Shown here in pieces: positions 17,422 to 25,476 of a stretch of 64,000 bases of DNA. The stretch is from Lacrimispora amygdalina (GTDB taxonomy: Bacteria > Bacillota > Clostridia > Lachnospirales > Lachnospiraceae), in contig NZ_OAOF01000007.1 of assembly GCF_900205965.1 (NCBI RefSeq), positions 169,750 through 233,749 of the forward strand, read 5' to 3'. Position 1 is the first letter of the stretch. Each line of letters opens with the position of its first letter. The notes below the pieces were generated by a model. That model ran no database searches and was not told the origin of the DNA. It saw nothing but the letters and a program-made list of their open reading frames with translations. The position numbers were made by a program, and so were the translations under genes.

Positions 17422-18549
17422 ATGAAAAAAAATGTATGGGGCGTTTTATTCACAGCAGCTATGATGGCATCACTGACTGCCGGCTGCGCAAGCAAATCTT
17501 CAACCAATGATGCGAAAGGTACGACAGCCGCCGATGCAAAAGGTACGACAGCCGCCGATGCCAAGGGAAGTGGGGATATGACGGTTTACATGGTGGCAAA
17601 GGGATTTCAGTCTCAGTACTGGCAGGCAGTATACAAGGGTGCACAGAAGGCAGCAGGAGAACTGGGCGTTCATCTGGAATTTCAGGGACCGGATTCAGAA
17701 TCAGATATTGCACAGCAGGTTCAGATGATGAACAATGCAGTTCAGATGAAGCCTGCAGCCATCGGTCTGGCAGCACTTGATGTTTCGGCTCTTAATGACA
17801 GCATTAAATCTTCCCAGGATGCAAAAATCCCGATTATCGGATTTGACTCCGGTGTGCCCGATGCACCAGACGGGGCGGTTGTTGCCAATGCAGCCACAGA
17901 TAATTACAAAGCAGGAGAAGTTGCTGCAGAAAACACCTATCCCCTCATTAAAGACTTAATTGCAAATTCATCAACAAGCGTACGTATCGGCGTACTGAAC
18001 CAGGATGCAACATCAGAGTCCATTATCAGCCGTGGTCTTGGCTTTATTGATAAAATAACAGAGTTAATAAAGGCAGATGGAAAAACCGTATGCATCACAG
18101 GTAATGACAAGTTTGTAACGGATTCCAAAACAGACAAAGGAAGTTCAGCTGACGTAATACTTGATGTGGCTGTTCCGGCAAAGGTAGAGGCTTCCCTGAT
18201 GACCACCGATGCCCAGACCATATTAAATAAAGAAGATACCATCTGTATCTTTGCCTCCAACCAAAAGACCGGCGAAGGTCTGATCACCGGTGATGAAAAT
18301 TTAGGAAGATTAGGAAAAGATGTAATTGGAGTTGCCTTTGATTCAGGAACCATGATTAAAGATGCAATCAAAGACGGAAAGCTGGCTGGAGCCGTAACCC
18401 AGGCACCGGTGGAAATCGGTTACCAGACCGTAAAGCTGGCGGTTGCTGCTGCAAAAGGGGAAGCCGTTAAAGATGCAGATACAGGAAGCCAGTGGTACAC
18501 CAAAGACAATATGGAAAGCAGTGAGATATCACAAAACTTATACGATTAA
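17422..18549 (+). CDS. Sugar ABC transporter substrate-binding lipoprotein
   Basis: 375 residues. Lipoprotein signal with lipobox LTAGC (Cys at about 22), a low-complexity linker containing two copies of an 8-residue DAKGTTAA unit (DNA copies at 17509-17532 and 17533-17556), then a Peripla_BP_4 domain (VYMVAKGFQSQYW, ...GFDSGVPD, ...GVAFDSGTMIKDAI). It captures the sugar outside the membrane for the RbsA/RbsC-type pair. AGGAGG precedes the ATG. The ligand is not identifiable but the family binds ribose, galactose, xylose, allose and similar monosaccharides or polyols. Confidence 0.92.
   Translation: MKKNVWGVLFTAAMMASLTAGCASKSSTNDAKGTTAADAKGTTAADAKGSGDMTVYMVAKGFQSQYWQAVYKGAQKAAGELGVHLEFQGPDSESDIAQQVQMMNNAVQMKPAAIGLAALDVSALNDSIKSSQDAKIPIIGFDSGVPDAPDGAVVANAATDNYKAGEVAAENTYPLIKDLIANSSTSVRIGVLNQDATSESIISRGLGFIDKITELIKADGKTVCITGNDKFVTDSKTDKGSSADVILDVAVPAKVEASLMTTDAQTILNKEDTICIFASNQKTGEGLITGDENLGRLGKDVIGVAFDSGTMIKDAIKDGKLAGAVTQAPVEIGYQTVKLAVAAAKGEAVKDADTGSQWYTKDNMESSEISQNLYD
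17509..17556 (+). repeat. Tandem 24-bp repeat in the lipoprotein linker
   Basis: Two adjacent 24-base units differing by one base (GATGCGAAAGG.. versus GATGCAAAAGG..), each encoding DAKGTTAA, in the flexible tether between lipobox and binding domain. A likely slippage-type duplication that lengthens the tether. Confidence 0.85.
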
Positions 18550-18555
18550 TTATGA

Positions 18556-18582
18556 AGCGCTCTCCGTTTAAAGGAGAGCGCT
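18556..18582 (+). terminator. Intra-operon hairpin between lipoprotein and mutarotase genes
   Basis: AGCGCTCTCC (18556-18565) and GGAGAGCGCT (18573-18582) form a perfect 10-bp stem with a 7-base loop, followed by only CTTTG. A weak terminator or 3'-end stabiliser, the kind that lets the binding protein be made in excess over downstream genes. Confidence 0.65.
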
Positions 18583-18603
18583 CTTTGAGAAAAGGAGATT
18601 ATT

Positions 18604-19041
18604 ATGTTAAAAGGAATACCATCAATTATCAGTCCGGAATTATTAAAGATTTTGTGCGAAATGGGCCATACCGATGAGCTTACCATCGGAGATGGAAACT
18701 TTCCGGGTCATACGTACGGCAGAAAAGTGATCCGTATGGATGGGCACGGAGTACCGGAAATTCTGGATGCGATTTTACAGCTGTTTCCCCTTGATACTTA
18801 TGTGGAACACCCGGTTACGCTGATGGGAGTAGTCGCCGGGGATGACGTTCAGACACCGATCTGGGATAAATATAAAGAGATTGTGGCAAAGCATGATAAG
18901 AGGGGAGCAGCCTGCTTTGAAGAAATAGACAAGTGGGAGTTTTACGACAGAACAAAAAATAACTCATCCGTTGTCATTATGACAGGTGAACGTGAATTGT
19001 ATGCTAATATCATTTTGAAAAAAGGGGTGGTTACTGAGTAG
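18604..19041 (+). CDS. RbsD/FucU-family sugar mutarotase
   Basis: 145 residues, close to FucU (about 140). Motifs include MLKGIPSIISPELLKILCEMGHTDELTIGDGNFP, split as the family's MGHGDxIxIxDxNFP-type active strand, and the RMDGHG and YDRTK-type C-terminal region (FYDRTKNNSSVVIMTGE). It converts between pyranose/furanose or alpha/beta anomers of an incoming monosaccharide. AAAGGAG precedes the ATG. Its place directly after an RbsB-type lipoprotein gene supports a role in the same import route. Confidence 0.9.
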   Translation: MLKGIPSIISPELLKILCEMGHTDELTIGDGNFPGHTYGRKVIRMDGHGVPEILDAILQLFPLDTYVEHPVTLMGVVAGDDVQTPIWDKYKEIVAKHDKRGAACFEEIDKWEFYDRTKNNSSVVIMTGERELYANIILKKGVVTE

Positions 19042-19056
19042 CTGTTAATTTACTAC

Positions 19057-19084
19057 TTGCTATGTCATCAAAAAGGGTTATAAT
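19057..19084 (+). promoter_or_regulatory. Promoter for the Fe-S aldo/keto reductase gene
   Basis: TTGCTA (19057-19062), 16 bases, TATAAT (19079-19084), 31 bases before the ATG at 19116. It also argues against the upstream in-frame ATG at 19062, which would lie within the promoter. Confidence 0.6.
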
Positions 19085-19115
19085 AGGAATAAAAAACGGA
19101 TCAGGAGGATATGCC

Positions 19116-20285
19116 ATGAAGTATCGGATCAATCCCCAAAATCAGGATGAGCTTTCTATACTGGGTTTTGGGTGCATGAGGTTTAGCCGGGACGAAAAGG
19201 AAGTGGAAAAGCAGATCATTTATGCGATCGAGCATGGTGTTAATTATTTTGATACTGCATATATCTATCCGAACAGCGAAGCAGTTTTAGGAAGGGTGCT
19301 TTCAAAGGGATACAGACAACGGGTGAAAATTGCCACCAAGATGCCTCCTCAATCCATTAAAAAATACGAGGACTTTGACCGGATCTTTTTCACGGAATTA
19401 AAGCGGCTTCAAACAGATTATATTGATTATTACTTAATCCATATGCTTCCTGATATAACCACATGGAACCGGCTGTTAAGACTGGGGGTCCATGAATGGA
19501 TCGAAGAAAAGAAGAAAAAAGGCCAGATCAAAAACATCGGCTTTTCCTATCACGGAGGAAGAGATGAATTTATCCAGCTGGTGGATGCCTATCCCTGGGA
19601 ATTTTGTCTGCTGCAGTATAACTATTTGGATGAGAACAGGCAGGCAGGGGCGGAAGGAATCAAATATGCCGCCGGGAAGGGGCTTCCTGTCATGGTTATG
19701 GAGCCGCTGCGGGGCGGAAAGCTGGTGACGAATCTCCCTAAAGAGGTGGAGTCTGTCTGGAACAATGCTCATGTGAAACGGTCGCCTGCGGAATGGGCAT
19801 TTAGATGGCTGTGGAACCAGCCGGAGGTTACGGTTGTGCTTTCCGGGATGAATTCCATGGAGATGTTAAAGGAAAACATCAAAGTGGCATCAGAGACGGA
19901 GGTAAATGCTTTTACCGATGCTGATTTTAATCTGTTTCAGCAGGTAAAGGAAATTCTGGATCAGACAATTAAGGTTCCCTGCACCGGATGCAATTACTGC
20001 ATGCCCTGTCCCGCAGGAGTGGATATCCCAACCTGTTTTTCCTGCTACAATGACATGGAAATAGAGGGGAAATTAGCTTCCAGAGGGAAATACATTATGC
20101 AGACCAGCATTAAGAACCAGCCCCACAATGCTTCTCTTTGTGTGAAATGTAAAAAATGCGAATCCCATTGTCCGCAGCATATCAAAATCAGTGAGGAAAT
20201 GACGAAGGTTGCAAAAACAATGGAAGGAGTTACTTATAAACCACTTAGGTTCCTGATTAAAAAAGTTATGAGATTAGATAAATAA
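19116..20285 (+). CDS. Aldo/keto reductase with C-terminal 4Fe-4S ferredoxin domain
   Basis: 389 residues. AKR domain (about 1-280) with YFDTAYIYPNSE, IATKMP and DYYLIHML supplying the Asp/Tyr/Lys/His tetrad, followed by a ferredoxin-like domain with two cysteine clusters (CTGCNYCMPCPAGVDIP and CVKCKKCESHCPQHI). This class is common in Clostridia; the Fe-S part probably passes electrons to a partner or has a structural role. The ATG at 19116 is chosen because it follows AGGAGG; the earlier in-frame ATG lacks a ribosome site. Substrate unknown; it may be independent of the sugar locus since it has its own promoter. Confidence 0.9.
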   Translation: MKYRINPQNQDELSILGFGCMRFSRDEKEVEKQIIYAIEHGVNYFDTAYIYPNSEAVLGRVLSKGYRQRVKIATKMPPQSIKKYEDFDRIFFTELKRLQTDYIDYYLIHMLPDITTWNRLLRLGVHEWIEEKKKKGQIKNIGFSYHGGRDEFIQLVDAYPWEFCLLQYNYLDENRQAGAEGIKYAAGKGLPVMVMEPLRGGKLVTNLPKEVESVWNNAHVKRSPAEWAFRWLWNQPEVTVVLSGMNSMEMLKENIKVASETEVNAFTDADFNLFQQVKEILDQTIKVPCTGCNYCMPCPAGVDIPTCFSCYNDMEIEGKLASRGKYIMQTSIKNQPHNASLCVKCKKCESHCPQHIKISEEMTKVAKTMEGVTYKPLRFLIKKVMRLDK

Positions 20286-20299
20286 CGTAAAAATACTTA

Positions 20300-20336
20300 A
20301 AAATACCGGATGCATGAATTGCATTTGGTATTTTTT
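20300..20336 (+). terminator. Rho-independent terminator
   Basis: AAAATACCGGATGCA (20300-20314) pairs with TGCATTTGGTATTTT (20320-20334) over 15 bp including two G-U pairs, then continues into a T run. Ends the Fe-S aldo/keto reductase transcript. Confidence 0.85.
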
Positions 20337-20360
20337 ATTTACTTACAGCAGTAATTCAGC

Positions 20361-20390
20361 TTGACAAGCGGACATTAGTTTATTTAAAAT
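20361..20390 (+). promoter_or_regulatory. Promoter for the GGDEF/HD-GYP gene
   Basis: TTGACA (20361-20366), 18 bases, TAAAAT (20385-20390), about 70 bases before the ATG. A second TTGACA (20414-20419) has no properly spaced -10. Confidence 0.5.
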
Positions 20391-20462
20391 ATTTGAAAGG
20401 ATGCTGGAATGGATTGACAGTTATAATAGATATACAAGAATACATATGATAGAGGTGATGGT

Positions 20463-22952
20463 ATGTTTAGCCATATTCGAATAAAAATGCTTCTGATTGT
20501 TATTCCGGTATTATGTGTGGTCATCATGCTGAGTTATAACGCCAGCGTGAGAACTGCAAAAAGGATCGTCGATCGTGAAACCAGCGAAAGAATATCTGCT
20601 GAAGAAGAAATACAAAAAAATATCATCGAGAAGAATATGAATGCTGCGGCTGAAATATCACGGGTGCTTGCTGTCTTTGGGGGGACTGGGTATAAAGAGC
20701 ACTCTCCCGATTATTTCATTCATATTCTGGAACCAGTTGTCAGGGACAATCGGTTCATTTTAGGGGCAGGGATCTGGTATGAACCATACCTTTACAATCC
20801 GTCCCGGAAATATATGGGACCTTATGTATACAAAAAAGAAGACCGTATCATCCCAACGTTCGATTACAGCAACTCTGATTACGATTATTTTTCCCAGGAT
20901 TACTATTCTCTTGCTAAAAAGAATAAAAAGACCGTCTGGACTGATATGTATTATGATCAGACCAGCAGTCTGTATATGATTACCTGTTCCCAGCCGGTCT
21001 TAGACCAAAGCGGGAATTATATCGGCTGTGTGACGGTAGACGTGGGATTGTCTTCCATGCAGAAATTTGTATCGGATTATATTGCCAGTTATGACGGAAC
21101 AACCTGCATAATCAGCAAAGACGGAACATATCTTGCGGCGGAAAATGAAGATCTTGTAAAGGAGAAAGTCAGTGTCTATGACTCCTCCAATTCTTCATTT
21201 CAGGAGGCTGTTGCCAGGATCATGTCCAGTGAAGAGGGAAATACTGTATATTACAGGGCTAAACAAAGGATAAGTCTGTATTATAAGACACTCAATGATC
21301 TGGGCTGGAAGATCATTTTTGAAATTCCGGAGAGTTCCATACATATGCCGCTGCACGAGCTGTCAGACACATTCATTTTAATTTTCGGACTTTCCCTTCT
21401 GTTTATGTCCCTTACTATTTTTTTTCTTACGGAAAATATCATTGACCGTCCGGTTAAAGCTATTTTAAGTGAATTAAAACAGAGCAGTGAAAAACTGGAG
21501 CAGTCCCTGAAAGAAAATGTTGCTTCCCAGAAACAATTAATCAGGCAGAATAAGATCTTAACGGAGCGGGAAACCCAGATGTACCACAGTCTGAAATATA
21601 CCAGTTCCCTGATGGAGGCAATCCCGGATACGGTGTTTGTCATTTCTAAGGAGGGGATTTTTCTTGACTGCATCGGAGATCGGGAGCATCTGTTTTTTTC
21701 AAAAGAGGAGTTTATTGGAAAATATATTTCAGATGTGATTCCTACTAATATAGCAAATAAGAGCAGAGAGATCCTCAATCAGGTGTTTCTTACAGGAGAA
21801 AACCAGAAAATTGAATATGAATGGATCAATGGTCAGACTACAGAATATCATGAACTGCGGGTAGTAAAATGGTTTGATGATAAAGTCATTGCAATAGCCA
21901 GAAACATAACAGAAACGCATAATTACATAAAGGAAATCGAAGAGATCAGTTATTATGACCAGGTAACGGGCCTTCATAACAGAAGGTATTTTGATAAAAA
22001 AGAGAAGGAATTAAACCAGGCAGGATATTATCCCATGAGTGTTATTTTTTCGGATCTCAATGGCTTAAAGCTTGTAAATGACTCCTTTGGGCATGAATAC
22101 GGAGACAGCATGCTGAAACGTTATGCCGGAATATTAATGAATTCAGGCAAAGATACGGATCTGATCAGCCGTGTTGGAGGAGATGAGTTTGCGATTATTT
22201 TAAAAAAGTCTGATCAGGAAGATACGGAACAGTATATCCGGGAATTAAAGGAGAAATGCAAAGGAGAGACCATCAATGGAATCGAGCTGTCAGTTTCGTT
22301 TGGATATTGTATTATAAAGGATTCCAGTCTATCCGTTCAGAATGCTGTTAAGCTGGCAGAAGATGAGATGTATCAAAACAAATTATATGAGGCATACAGC
22401 AGAAGAAGTAAAACTCTTGAGATTATCTTAAATACCCTTCATGAGAAGAATCCAAGAGAGGAGCAGCATTCCCAGAGAGTAGCAGAAATCTGTGAATTAA
22501 TGGCAAAGAACCTGGAGATGTCTGACAGTGACATTAAGAAAATCAGAGCTGCCGGTCTGCTGCATGACATCGGTAAAATAGGAATTAAGGAAGAACTGCT
22601 GAATAAGCCGGGAGCATTAACAGAGGATGAGTTTCAGGAGATCCGCAGACATTCGGAAATCGGTTACCGTATATTAAATACTGCCCCCAATATGTCGGAG
22701 ATCGCGGAGATTGTTTTATGCCATCATGAGCGTTGGGATGGCAAAGGTTACCCCAAGGGGAGAAGTAAAACGGATATACCGCTTTTTGCCAGAATTATAA
22801 CCATTGCCGATGCCTATGATGCCATGACAAGTGACAGAAGCTACAGGAAGGCACTGCCGTCCTCCTATGCACGAGAGGAACTGATCCGGGGTGCAGGAAA
22901 GCAGTTTGATCCGCAGCTGGTTGATTTTTTTGTGAAACAGGTAATGGGATAG
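20463..22952 (+). CDS. Membrane sensor with PAS, GGDEF and HD-GYP domains (c-di-GMP turnover)
   Basis: 829 residues: N-terminal membrane segment (about 8-26), dCache-type extracytoplasmic sensor (about 35-295), second membrane helix (about 300-322), PAS-like domain (about 370-485), GGDEF domain with intact GGDEF at 572-576, and HD-GYP domain with His701-Asp702 and GYP at 762-764. It may both make and hydrolyse cyclic di-GMP. The four residues five before GGDEF are KDTD, not the RxxD inhibitory site. GAGGTGATGGT precedes the ATG. A single-gene transcript; signal unknown. Confidence 0.92.
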   Translation: MFSHIRIKMLLIVIPVLCVVIMLSYNASVRTAKRIVDRETSERISAEEEIQKNIIEKNMNAAAEISRVLAVFGGTGYKEHSPDYFIHILEPVVRDNRFILGAGIWYEPYLYNPSRKYMGPYVYKKEDRIIPTFDYSNSDYDYFSQDYYSLAKKNKKTVWTDMYYDQTSSLYMITCSQPVLDQSGNYIGCVTVDVGLSSMQKFVSDYIASYDGTTCIISKDGTYLAAENEDLVKEKVSVYDSSNSSFQEAVARIMSSEEGNTVYYRAKQRISLYYKTLNDLGWKIIFEIPESSIHMPLHELSDTFILIFGLSLLFMSLTIFFLTENIIDRPVKAILSELKQSSEKLEQSLKENVASQKQLIRQNKILTERETQMYHSLKYTSSLMEAIPDTVFVISKEGIFLDCIGDREHLFFSKEEFIGKYISDVIPTNIANKSREILNQVFLTGENQKIEYEWINGQTTEYHELRVVKWFDDKVIAIARNITETHNYIKEIEEISYYDQVTGLHNRRYFDKKEKELNQAGYYPMSVIFSDLNGLKLVNDSFGHEYGDSMLKRYAGILMNSGKDTDLISRVGGDEFAIILKKSDQEDTEQYIRELKEKCKGETINGIELSVSFGYCIIKDSSLSVQNAVKLAEDEMYQNKLYEAYSRRSKTLEIILNTLHEKNPREEQHSQRVAEICELMAKNLEMSDSDIKKIRAAGLLHDIGKIGIKEELLNKPGALTEDEFQEIRRHSEIGYRILNTAPNMSEIAEIVLCHHERWDGKGYPKGRSKTDIPLFARIITIADAYDAMTSDRSYRKALPSSYAREELIRGAGKQFDPQLVDFFVKQVMG

Positions 22953-22954
22953 AA

Positions 22955-22983
22955 TTGACAGTGTCAGCCGGTTGTGTTAAAAT
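22955..22983 (+). promoter_or_regulatory. Promoter of the thiamine operon
   Basis: TTGACA (22955-22960), a 17-base spacer and TAAAAT (22978-22983), immediately ahead of the TPP riboswitch. It starts right at the end of the preceding gene. Confidence 0.75.
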
Positions 22984-23004
22984 CGAGAAAAATTAATATC
23001 GTTT

Positions 23005-23092
23005 TGGGGAGCTGGTGACCTGGCTGAGAGGAAGTAAGAACTTCGACCCGTTTAACCTGATTTGGGTAATGCCAACGTAGGGACAGCTGATC
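23005..23092 (+). ncRNA. TPP (THI-element) riboswitch
   Basis: Core motifs of the thiamine-pyrophosphate aptamer are all present in order: GGGGAGCTGG, GGCTGAGAGG (pyrimidine-sensing CUGAGA loop), GACCCGTTTAACCTGAT (pyrophosphate-side ACCUGAU), and GGGTAATGCCAACGTAGGGA. P1 is formed by AGCTG (23010-23014) and CAGCT (23084-23088). It sits between the promoter and thiM and is followed by an intrinsic terminator, so control is by TPP-induced premature termination of thiMED. Confidence 0.97.
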
Positions 23093-23102
23093 TTTCACCA
23101 TC

Positions 23103-23138
23103 ATGAGATGTGTCTTTACAGGCATGTCTCATTTTTTT
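23103..23138 (+). terminator. Riboswitch-controlled intrinsic terminator
   Basis: ATGAGATGTGTC (23103-23114) pairs with GGCATGTCTCAT (23121-23132) including G-U pairs, followed by seven T. Located 30 bases before thiM, it is the expression platform of the TPP riboswitch. An apparent ATG start at 23108 lies inside this hairpin and is not used. Confidence 0.85.
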
Positions 23139-23167
23139 CTCACAAAACAAAGAAAAGGAGCAAGAAA

Positions 23168-23998
23168 ATGTTTGAACAAATCATTACAAATGTAAGAAAC
23201 AATGTACCGCTGGTACATGCAATCACAAACTATGTGACTGTAAATGACTGTGCCAACATCATACTGGCAAGCGGCGGATCGCCTATTATGGCTGATGATA
23301 TGAACGAGGTACGTGATATCGCTGCTATATCCTCTGCTCTGGTTTTAAATATGGGAACGCTCAATGAACGGACGGTTGCATCCATGCTTGCAGCAGGAAC
23401 AACAGCAAATCAGTGCGGTATTCCTGTTGTTTTGGATCCGGTGGGAGCCGGGGCATCGGCATTCCGGAATAAAACAGTATTGCAGCTTTTAAAAGAGGTC
23501 AGGTTTTCCGTAATAAAAGGCAATATTTCTGAAATTAAATTTCTGGCTGCAGGAGAAGGAAAGATATCAGGAGTTGATGCCTGTGAGGCGGATAAAGTAA
23601 CAGAGGAAAATTTAGGCAGCGTGGCAGATTTTGCCAAAGCATTTTCTGAAAAAACAGGTTCCGTCATTGTAATTACCGGTGCCATTGATCTTGTGGCAGA
23701 TCACGAGCATGTATATGCAATCCGAAACGGCCACCCTATGATGAGCAAAATCACAGGGACGGGCTGTATGCTTTCTGCGGTAACCGGCAGCTATATCGGA
23801 GCGAATCCCGGAGATATTTTACGTGCAGCGGCAGCGGCAGTATGTGGAATGGGGCTGTGCGGGGAGCTGGCGCATAAAAGGCTGCGTGAGCTTCAGGGTG
23901 GTACCGGCATGTACCGCATGCTTCTGATTGATGAAATGAGCAGACTGGACGAGAAAATACTGGAAGAGGGTGCAGAATATGAATGTATCGAAAGATAA
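23168..23998 (+). CDS. thiM: Hydroxyethylthiazole kinase ThiM
   Basis: 276 residues, normal for ThiM. It phosphorylates the thiamine thiazole alcohol salvaged from the medium. Family motifs are seen: VPLVHAITNYVTVNDCAN, SPIMADD, GNISEI for substrate and phosphate binding, and the ribokinase-like anion hole GTGCMLSAVTG. The ATG at 23168 follows AAAAGGAG at a good distance. First gene of a three-gene salvage operon under a TPP riboswitch; thiC and other de novo genes are absent here. Confidence 0.96.
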   Translation: MFEQIITNVRNNVPLVHAITNYVTVNDCANIILASGGSPIMADDMNEVRDIAAISSALVLNMGTLNERTVASMLAAGTTANQCGIPVVLDPVGAGASAFRNKTVLQLLKEVRFSVIKGNISEIKFLAAGEGKISGVDACEADKVTEENLGSVADFAKAFSEKTGSVIVITGAIDLVADHEHVYAIRNGHPMMSKITGTGCMLSAVTGSYIGANPGDILRAAAAAVCGMGLCGELAHKRLRELQGGTGMYRMLLIDEMSRLDEKILEEGAEYECIER

Positions 23999-24617
23999 TA
24001 TGCTTCTATATGTAGTCACTGACCGGACCTGGCTTGGCAATAACAAGCTTTATGAGCAGGTGGAGGAAATTGTACAATCAGGTGCCACGTTTATCCAGCT
24101 TCGTGAAAAAAATCTTGATTACGACAGTTTTGTTGCAGAGGGGAGAGAGATTCGGAAAATTACGGACAGGTACAACATACCTTTTGTAATTAACGACAAT
24201 ATTGATGTCGCTCTGGCGGTAGGCGCAGATGGGGTTCATGTAGGGCAAAAAGATCTGGAAGCCAGAAAATGCAGGGAACTGATCGGAGAGGATATGATAC
24301 TGGGAGTATCAGCCCAGACAAAAGAACAGGCACTTCTGGCTGAGAAAAGCGGTGCGGATTATATCGGAGTGGGAGCGGTTTTTGAGACTTCCACCAAAAC
24401 CGATGCAAAGCCTGTTTCCTATGATACTTTAAAGGAAATCTGCAGCTCCGTATCCATTCCGGTGATTGCAATTGGTGGAATTAATGAAGATAATATCCAA
24501 AAACTGAAAGGGAGCCACATTGACGGAGTCGCAGTGATATCTGCAGTATTTGCTGCCAGGGATAAGAAAAAAGCAGTGAAAACCCTGTTATCGCTGGTAA
24601 AGGAGGTTGTTATATGA
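23979..24617 (+). CDS. thiE: Thiamine-phosphate synthase ThiE
   Basis: 212 residues from the ATG at 23979, a normal ThiE TIM barrel. It joins HMP-pyrophosphate and thiazole phosphate to thiamine phosphate. Motifs: QLREKNLDYDSF, FVINDNIDVALAVGADGVHVGQKD, GVSAQTKEQA, ADYIGVGAVFETSTK and the C-terminal AIGGIN phosphate loop. The start is chosen because GGAAGAGGG lies 8 bases upstream; a GTG nine bases earlier is possible. It overlaps thiM by 20 bases and thiD by 4, giving coupled translation. Confidence 0.96.
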   Translation: MNVSKDNMLLYVVTDRTWLGNNKLYEQVEEIVQSGATFIQLREKNLDYDSFVAEGREIRKITDRYNIPFVINDNIDVALAVGADGVHVGQKDLEARKCRELIGEDMILGVSAQTKEQALLAEKSGADYIGVGAVFETSTKTDAKPVSYDTLKEICSSVSIPVIAIGGINEDNIQKLKGSHIDGVAVISAVFAARDKKKAVKTLLSLVKEVVI

Positions 24618-25414
24618 AAAAAGTACTGACGATCGCCGGCTCTGACTGCAGCGGAGGTGCAGGTATTCAGGCAGATTTAAAAACAATGACTGCCCATAAG
24701 GTATACGGAATGAGTGTAATTACGGCTCTGACGGCCCAGAACACCACAGGTGTAACATCAATTATGGACGTGACACCTGAATTTGCAGGGCAGCAGATGG
24801 ATTGTATTTTTACAGATATTATTCCGGATGCGGTAAAAATCGGCATGGTTTCAAACAGCGGAATTATCAGGGTGATTGCAGAGAAACTGGAAAAATACAA
24901 CGCCACAAATCTGGTGGTGGATCCTGTTATGATATCAACCAGCGGCTCAAAGCTGTTATCCGAAGAGGCAATGGATACGCTTGTCAGCAGACTGCTCCCT
25001 GCTGCTTGTCTTATTACACCGAATATTCCGGAAGCAGAAGCACTTTGTAATATAAAAATAACAAATAAAAATGATATGGAGAAAGCAGCAGAGGTAATAT
25101 TTAAACAGTTAAACAGTGCTGTCCTGATCAAGGGCGGTCATTTAACGGAGACTTCTGACGATCTTCTTTATACAAAAGAGAATATGGTCTGGATTCGTGG
25201 CAAACGCATTGACAATCAAAATACACATGGTACAGGCTGTACATTATCTTCTGCCATTGCCTGCAGTCTGGCCAATGGATGTTCTATGGAACAGAGTGTC
25301 AGAAATGCCAAAGCATATGTTACCGGCGCTTTAAATGCACAGTTAGATCTGGGGAAAGGCAGCGGTCCGCTGAATCATATGTGGGGGATTGACACGAACT
25401 GTAATCTGTTATAG
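24614..25414 (+). CDS. thiD: Hydroxymethylpyrimidine/phosphomethylpyrimidine kinase ThiD
   Basis: 266 residues. It phosphorylates HMP twice to HMP-pyrophosphate, the second substrate of ThiE. Signature features: IAGSDCSGGAGIQADLKT at the N-terminus, DPVMISTSG, TPNIPEAEAL, the KGGH strand and the anion hole THGTGCTLSSAIA. AAAGGAGG precedes the ATG and it overlaps thiE by 4 bases. With thiM and thiE it completes salvage of both thiamine halves. Confidence 0.96.
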   Translation: MKKVLTIAGSDCSGGAGIQADLKTMTAHKVYGMSVITALTAQNTTGVTSIMDVTPEFAGQQMDCIFTDIIPDAVKIGMVSNSGIIRVIAEKLEKYNATNLVVDPVMISTSGSKLLSEEAMDTLVSRLLPAACLITPNIPEAEALCNIKITNKNDMEKAAEVIFKQLNSAVLIKGGHLTETSDDLLYTKENMVWIRGKRIDNQNTHGTGCTLSSAIACSLANGCSMEQSVRNAKAYVTGALNAQLDLGKGSGPLNHMWGIDTNCNLL

Positions 25415-25417
25415 AAT
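25389..25417 (+). promoter_or_regulatory. Promoter for the TetR/nitroreductase-like pair
   Basis: TTGACA (25389-25394), exactly 17 bases, TAGAAT (25412-25417). It lies within the end of thiD and points to the TetR gene. Confidence 0.6.
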
Positions 25418-25445
25418 CAAAGTAAACCACAAGTATACTTTGATT
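25415..25445. promoter_or_regulatory. Palindromic operator candidate for the TetR regulator
   Basis: AATCAAAGTA (25415-25424) and TACTTTGATT (25436-25445) are perfect inverted repeats, centres 21 bases apart. They overlap the -10 and start site of the TetR gene and no T run follows, so an autoregulatory operator is more likely than a terminator, although a thiD terminator role cannot be excluded. Confidence 0.5.
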
Positions 25446-25476
25446 CACTGAGGTGCAATTACAGGAGGTCAGAAAA

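Noticed and set aside
20414..20419. Second TTGACA box before the GGDEF/HD-GYP gene
   Set aside because: The nearby TATAAT is only two bases away and no other -10 lies at 16-18 bases.
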